A DNA stretch of 64,000 nucleotides. Source: Alcaligenes faecalis. GTDB lineage: Bacteria; Pseudomonadota; Gammaproteobacteria; Burkholderiales; Burkholderiaceae_B. Shown here in pieces: positions 61,950 through 64,000 of the stretch; within the stretch, counting starts at the first letter, position 1; each line of letters begins with the position of its first letter. The DNA lies in assembly GCF_041521385.1 (NCBI RefSeq), contig NZ_CP168006.1, forward strand, positions 248,001 to 312,000. The letters are read 5' to 3'. A program made the translations under genes and the position numbers. The notes under the pieces are model-generated. The model worked only from the letters and a program-made list of their open reading frames with translations. It had not been told where the DNA came from and ran no database searches.

Positions 61950-63254
61950 ATGAACAAAGTCCCACGCCAACATCGCTTCCTGAACACCCTCACCCAACGG
62001 GTGTCCTGGACGCTGACCCTGATTGCCACCTTACTAGTCGTCATTATGGGCGGACTGGCCTATGTCGCCTTTGCCTATATGGAAGACGAGATGGTCAATG
62101 CCATGCTGATCTCCTACGCCCGCAGCCCCACCCTCTTGCCCGATAACACCCCTGATCGCAGCAAAGCCTTGGGGGCTGAGCTGGACATCTATTGGTTCCT
62201 GCCAGGCCAAACTTTAGACAGTCTGCCCGAGATTGCCCGCGTCCCCAAACCAGGTATCTACGAGTTCAATCTACGCAGTGACAACTGGCACGTGCTACGC
62301 CAGGATACAGAGCAAGGCCAACTCTATCTGCTGTACCGTACCCCTCCTCACGAAGACCGGGTACGCGAGTTTGGCCTTATCCTGATTCTGATTGGCTCTG
62401 CCACCATACTACTGGTCTTTCTACTAAGTCGCCGCGTCGCCCGTCATACCATCGCTCCCATGCTGACCCTGTCCCGCCACCTGGAAAACTGGGCACCAGG
62501 CCGCTCTGGCCTGCCCGAGCATCAGGACGATGAAGCCGGACGTCTGATCCGGGCCTTTAATCGCATGCAGGAGCAAGTTGAAGAACTGCTGACCCATGAA
62601 CGCGAGTTCGCCGCCAACCTGGGTCACGAGTTACGTACAGGGCTGACCGCCATACGCAGCGATTGCGAGCTTTTACTGCTACAACGGCCCGAAGGCCCGC
62701 AACAACAACGTCTGCAACGCATGATGGTCCACGCCGATGCGGTCACTGCCAGCCTGGATGCCGCAGAAAGTCTGGCCTATACCGCAGAACGCCATATGCA
62801 CGAGGTGGACATCCACGAACTGGCACAGCAGACTTGGCAGGCTGTCGCTTTGCTGGATACCGATAGCCACAAAGTACGTTGGAGCAACTTGGTACCCAAC
62901 AACTTGCTCTACACGCTGGACCCCTATGCCCTGTCCATGTTGCTGCGCATCCTGATGCGCAATGCCATCGACCATGCCGCCCCGTGCAAGCTGCAGCTAA
63001 GCTGGATTTCGCCCTCGGTCCTGACCTTGCAGGATGACGGCCCCGGCATCGCCAAGCAGGATCAGATCCTGATTTTTGAGCGCCATTTCAGCCAAGGCAA
63101 GCAACTGGTGAACGGGCTGCGCGAAAAAGGCCACAAAGGTATAGGCCTGGCACTGGCACGCCAATTGGCACTGGCCCAAGGCTGGAGTCTAAGCGTACAA
63201 AGTGAGGCGAATGGCAAAGGCTGTATGTTCAAGCTGGATTTGGACCCAGCCTGA
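61950..63254 (+). CDS. Membrane sensor histidine kinase
   Basis: 434 residues. Two membrane spans (about 20-42 and 137-158) enclose a sensor loop of about 95 residues. A HAMP-like linker is followed by the phospho-His in FAANLGHELRTGLTAIRSD, then a weak N box (RNAIDHA), LQDDGPGIAKQDQ, an F box (IFERHFSQG) and GHKGIGLALARQL. It is the partner of the preceding regulator. The stimulus is unknown. Confidence 0.9.
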   Translation: MNKVPRQHRFLNTLTQRVSWTLTLIATLLVVIMGGLAYVAFAYMEDEMVNAMLISYARSPTLLPDNTPDRSKALGAELDIYWFLPGQTLDSLPEIARVPKPGIYEFNLRSDNWHVLRQDTEQGQLYLLYRTPPHEDRVREFGLILILIGSATILLVFLLSRRVARHTIAPMLTLSRHLENWAPGRSGLPEHQDDEAGRLIRAFNRMQEQVEELLTHEREFAANLGHELRTGLTAIRSDCELLLLQRPEGPQQQRLQRMMVHADAVTASLDAAESLAYTAERHMHEVDIHELAQQTWQAVALLDTDSHKVRWSNLVPNNLLYTLDPYALSMLLRILMRNAIDHAAPCKLQLSWISPSVLTLQDDGPGIAKQDQILIFERHFSQGKQLVNGLREKGHKGIGLALARQLALAQGWSLSVQSEANGKGCMFKLDLDPA

Positions 63255-63404
63255 TATCCTGAAGCAGCAACGTTATCTGTGCCAAGGACGTCACCCAGAA
63301 CAATAAAAACTCATGCAACAAACTAGTCCAACACTAAGTCAGTTGCTGTCGATCGCGGCGCCCAACCCTTGAAAAGACAGTTCAAAAGGCTGGGCAATGA
63401 GCAC

Positions 63405-63437
63405 AAAAAAACCCGGCCTGAAAGACCGGGTTTTTTA
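63405..63437. terminator. Bidirectional terminator between the kinase gene and rpoD
   Basis: AAACCCGG / CCGGGTTT arms with a 9-base loop and A/T runs on both sides. It lies 28 bases after the rpoD stop. A second, imperfect hairpin (63361-63394) precedes it. Confidence 0.85.
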
Positions 63438-63464
63438 TCTTGCCCAAGCAGACTGGCTAAAGAC

Positions 63465-64000
63465 TTACTGGCTTTCCAGGAAGCTCTTCAGTTTGTCAGC
63501 ACGGCTAGGATGACGCAGCTTGCGCAATGCCTTGGCTTCTATTTGACGAATACGCTCACGCGTGACGTCAAACTGCTTGCCCACCTCTTCCAGAGTCTGG
63601 TCGGTGCTCATCTCGATACCGAAACGCATGCGCAGCACTTTGGCTTCGCGTGGCGTCAGGGAGTCCAGGACATCTTTCACCACATCGCGCATGGAACCGT
63701 GCAAAGCAGAGTCCGATGGCGAAACGGTGTTGTTGTCCTCGATGAAATCGCCCAGGTGGGAATCGTCATCGTCACCGATCGGCGTTTCCATGGAGATAGG
63801 CTCTTTGGCGATCTTCAGGATCTTGCGAACCTTGTCCTCGGGCATGTCCATCTTCTGGGCCAAGGTTGCGGGATCAGGCTCGACGCCGGTTTCCTGCAAA
63901 ATCTGACGATTGATACGGTTCATCTTGTTGATCGTCTCGATCATGTGAACCGGAATACGAATCGTGCGGGCCTGGTCAGCGATCGAACGCGTAATGGCCT
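63465..64000 (-). CDS. rpoD: RNA polymerase sigma-70 factor RpoD (5' part outside window)
   Basis: The reverse strand is open from the window edge ([19 protein letters not shown], end of region 2) to the stop at 63465, giving about 178 C-terminal residues. Region 3 ([14 protein letters not shown]), region 4.1 ([15 protein letters not shown]) and region 4.2 ([20 protein letters not shown]) are all canonical for the primary sigma factor. [15 protein letters not shown] is the region 3.2 finger. Confidence 0.97.
   Translation of the reverse strand, partial: AITRSIADQARTIRIPVHMIETINKMNRINRQILQETGVEPDPATLAQKMDMPEDKVRKILKIAKEPISMETPIGDDDDSHLGDFIEDNNTVSPSDSALHGSMRDVVKDVLDSLTPREAKVLRMRFGIEMSTDQTLEEVGKQFDVTRERIRQIEAKALRKLRHPSRADKLKSFLESQ

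Noticed and set aside
1..64000. CRISPR array or cas genes, rRNA genes, intact insertion sequences
   Set aside because: I saw no regularly spaced repeats with spacers, no rRNA segments and no transposase-like protein anywhere in the window.

Overview
The window reads as a chromosomal stretch of a beta-proteobacterium of the Alcaligenaceae, most probably Alcaligenes (A. faecalis group). This rests on gene families and codon style, on housekeeping genes such as hup, rlmB, rnr, rpoD and the tRNAs, and on an overall GC in the high fifties. No marker gene that fixes the species was identified.

Layout. 1-3908 (minus): sulfate/thiosulfate ABC transporter cysA (cut by the window edge), cysW, cysT and sbp. 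4060-5385: a methyltransferase, a small membrane protein and a cold-shock protein. 5591-7420: a decayed prophage end, with a frameshifted S24-type phage repressor, a small membrane protein gene and a multiply frameshifted tyrosine integrase beside tRNA-Val(TAC). 7591-7863: HU. 8426-17179: a compact heme d1 locus made of two convergent operons. One is nirE, a cytochrome c, nirF, nirDL, nirG, nirH and nirJ on plus. The other is a shortened siroheme synthase, a second cytochrome c and one cytochrome cd1-type protein on minus. A MocR regulator follows at 17499.

18985-23672: a PLP sulfur-amino-acid enzyme, rlmB and rnr. 23781-27800: three tRNA-Leu(CAG) genes. Two of them form a perfect 127-bp inverted repeat around a one-cysteine HMA protein. 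The stretch also holds a possible small RNA and a Fur/PadR-controlled siderophore-interacting reductase (yqjH/yqjI-like). 27853-32195: an orphan flavoprotein, a minimal prepilin peptidase and a DUF4139 exported protein. 32205-39158: an aminophosphonate uptake and catabolism locus (LysR regulator, ABC transporter, phosphonatase and an FAD amine oxidase in place of the usual transaminase).

39488-45565: mixed enzymes (GNAT, dienelactone hydrolase, GST, OsmC, pirin, AlkB, nitrilase family). 45734-46640: an AT-rich, gene-free island carrying minus-strand terminators. 46745-53441: transporters and regulators (MFS, a NimT/NimR-like pair, BenE, PxpA with a LysR gene). 53586-59721: a purine catabolic operon, xdhA-xdhB-xdhC-guaD, which would take guanine and hypoxanthine to xanthine and urate. 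59914-63254: an isoprenylcysteine-methyltransferase-like membrane protein and a two-component system. 63465-64000: the 3' part of rpoD.

The most interesting system is the heme d1 locus. It holds the genes expected to turn uroporphyrinogen III into heme d1, split in an unusual way: the siroheme synthase has a ruined methyltransferase half and a separate NirE supplies that step. Only one candidate d1 enzyme is present, and it is intermediate between NirS and NirN. Whether it is a nitrite reductase, a dihydro-heme d1 dehydrogenase or something else cannot be settled from sequence alone.
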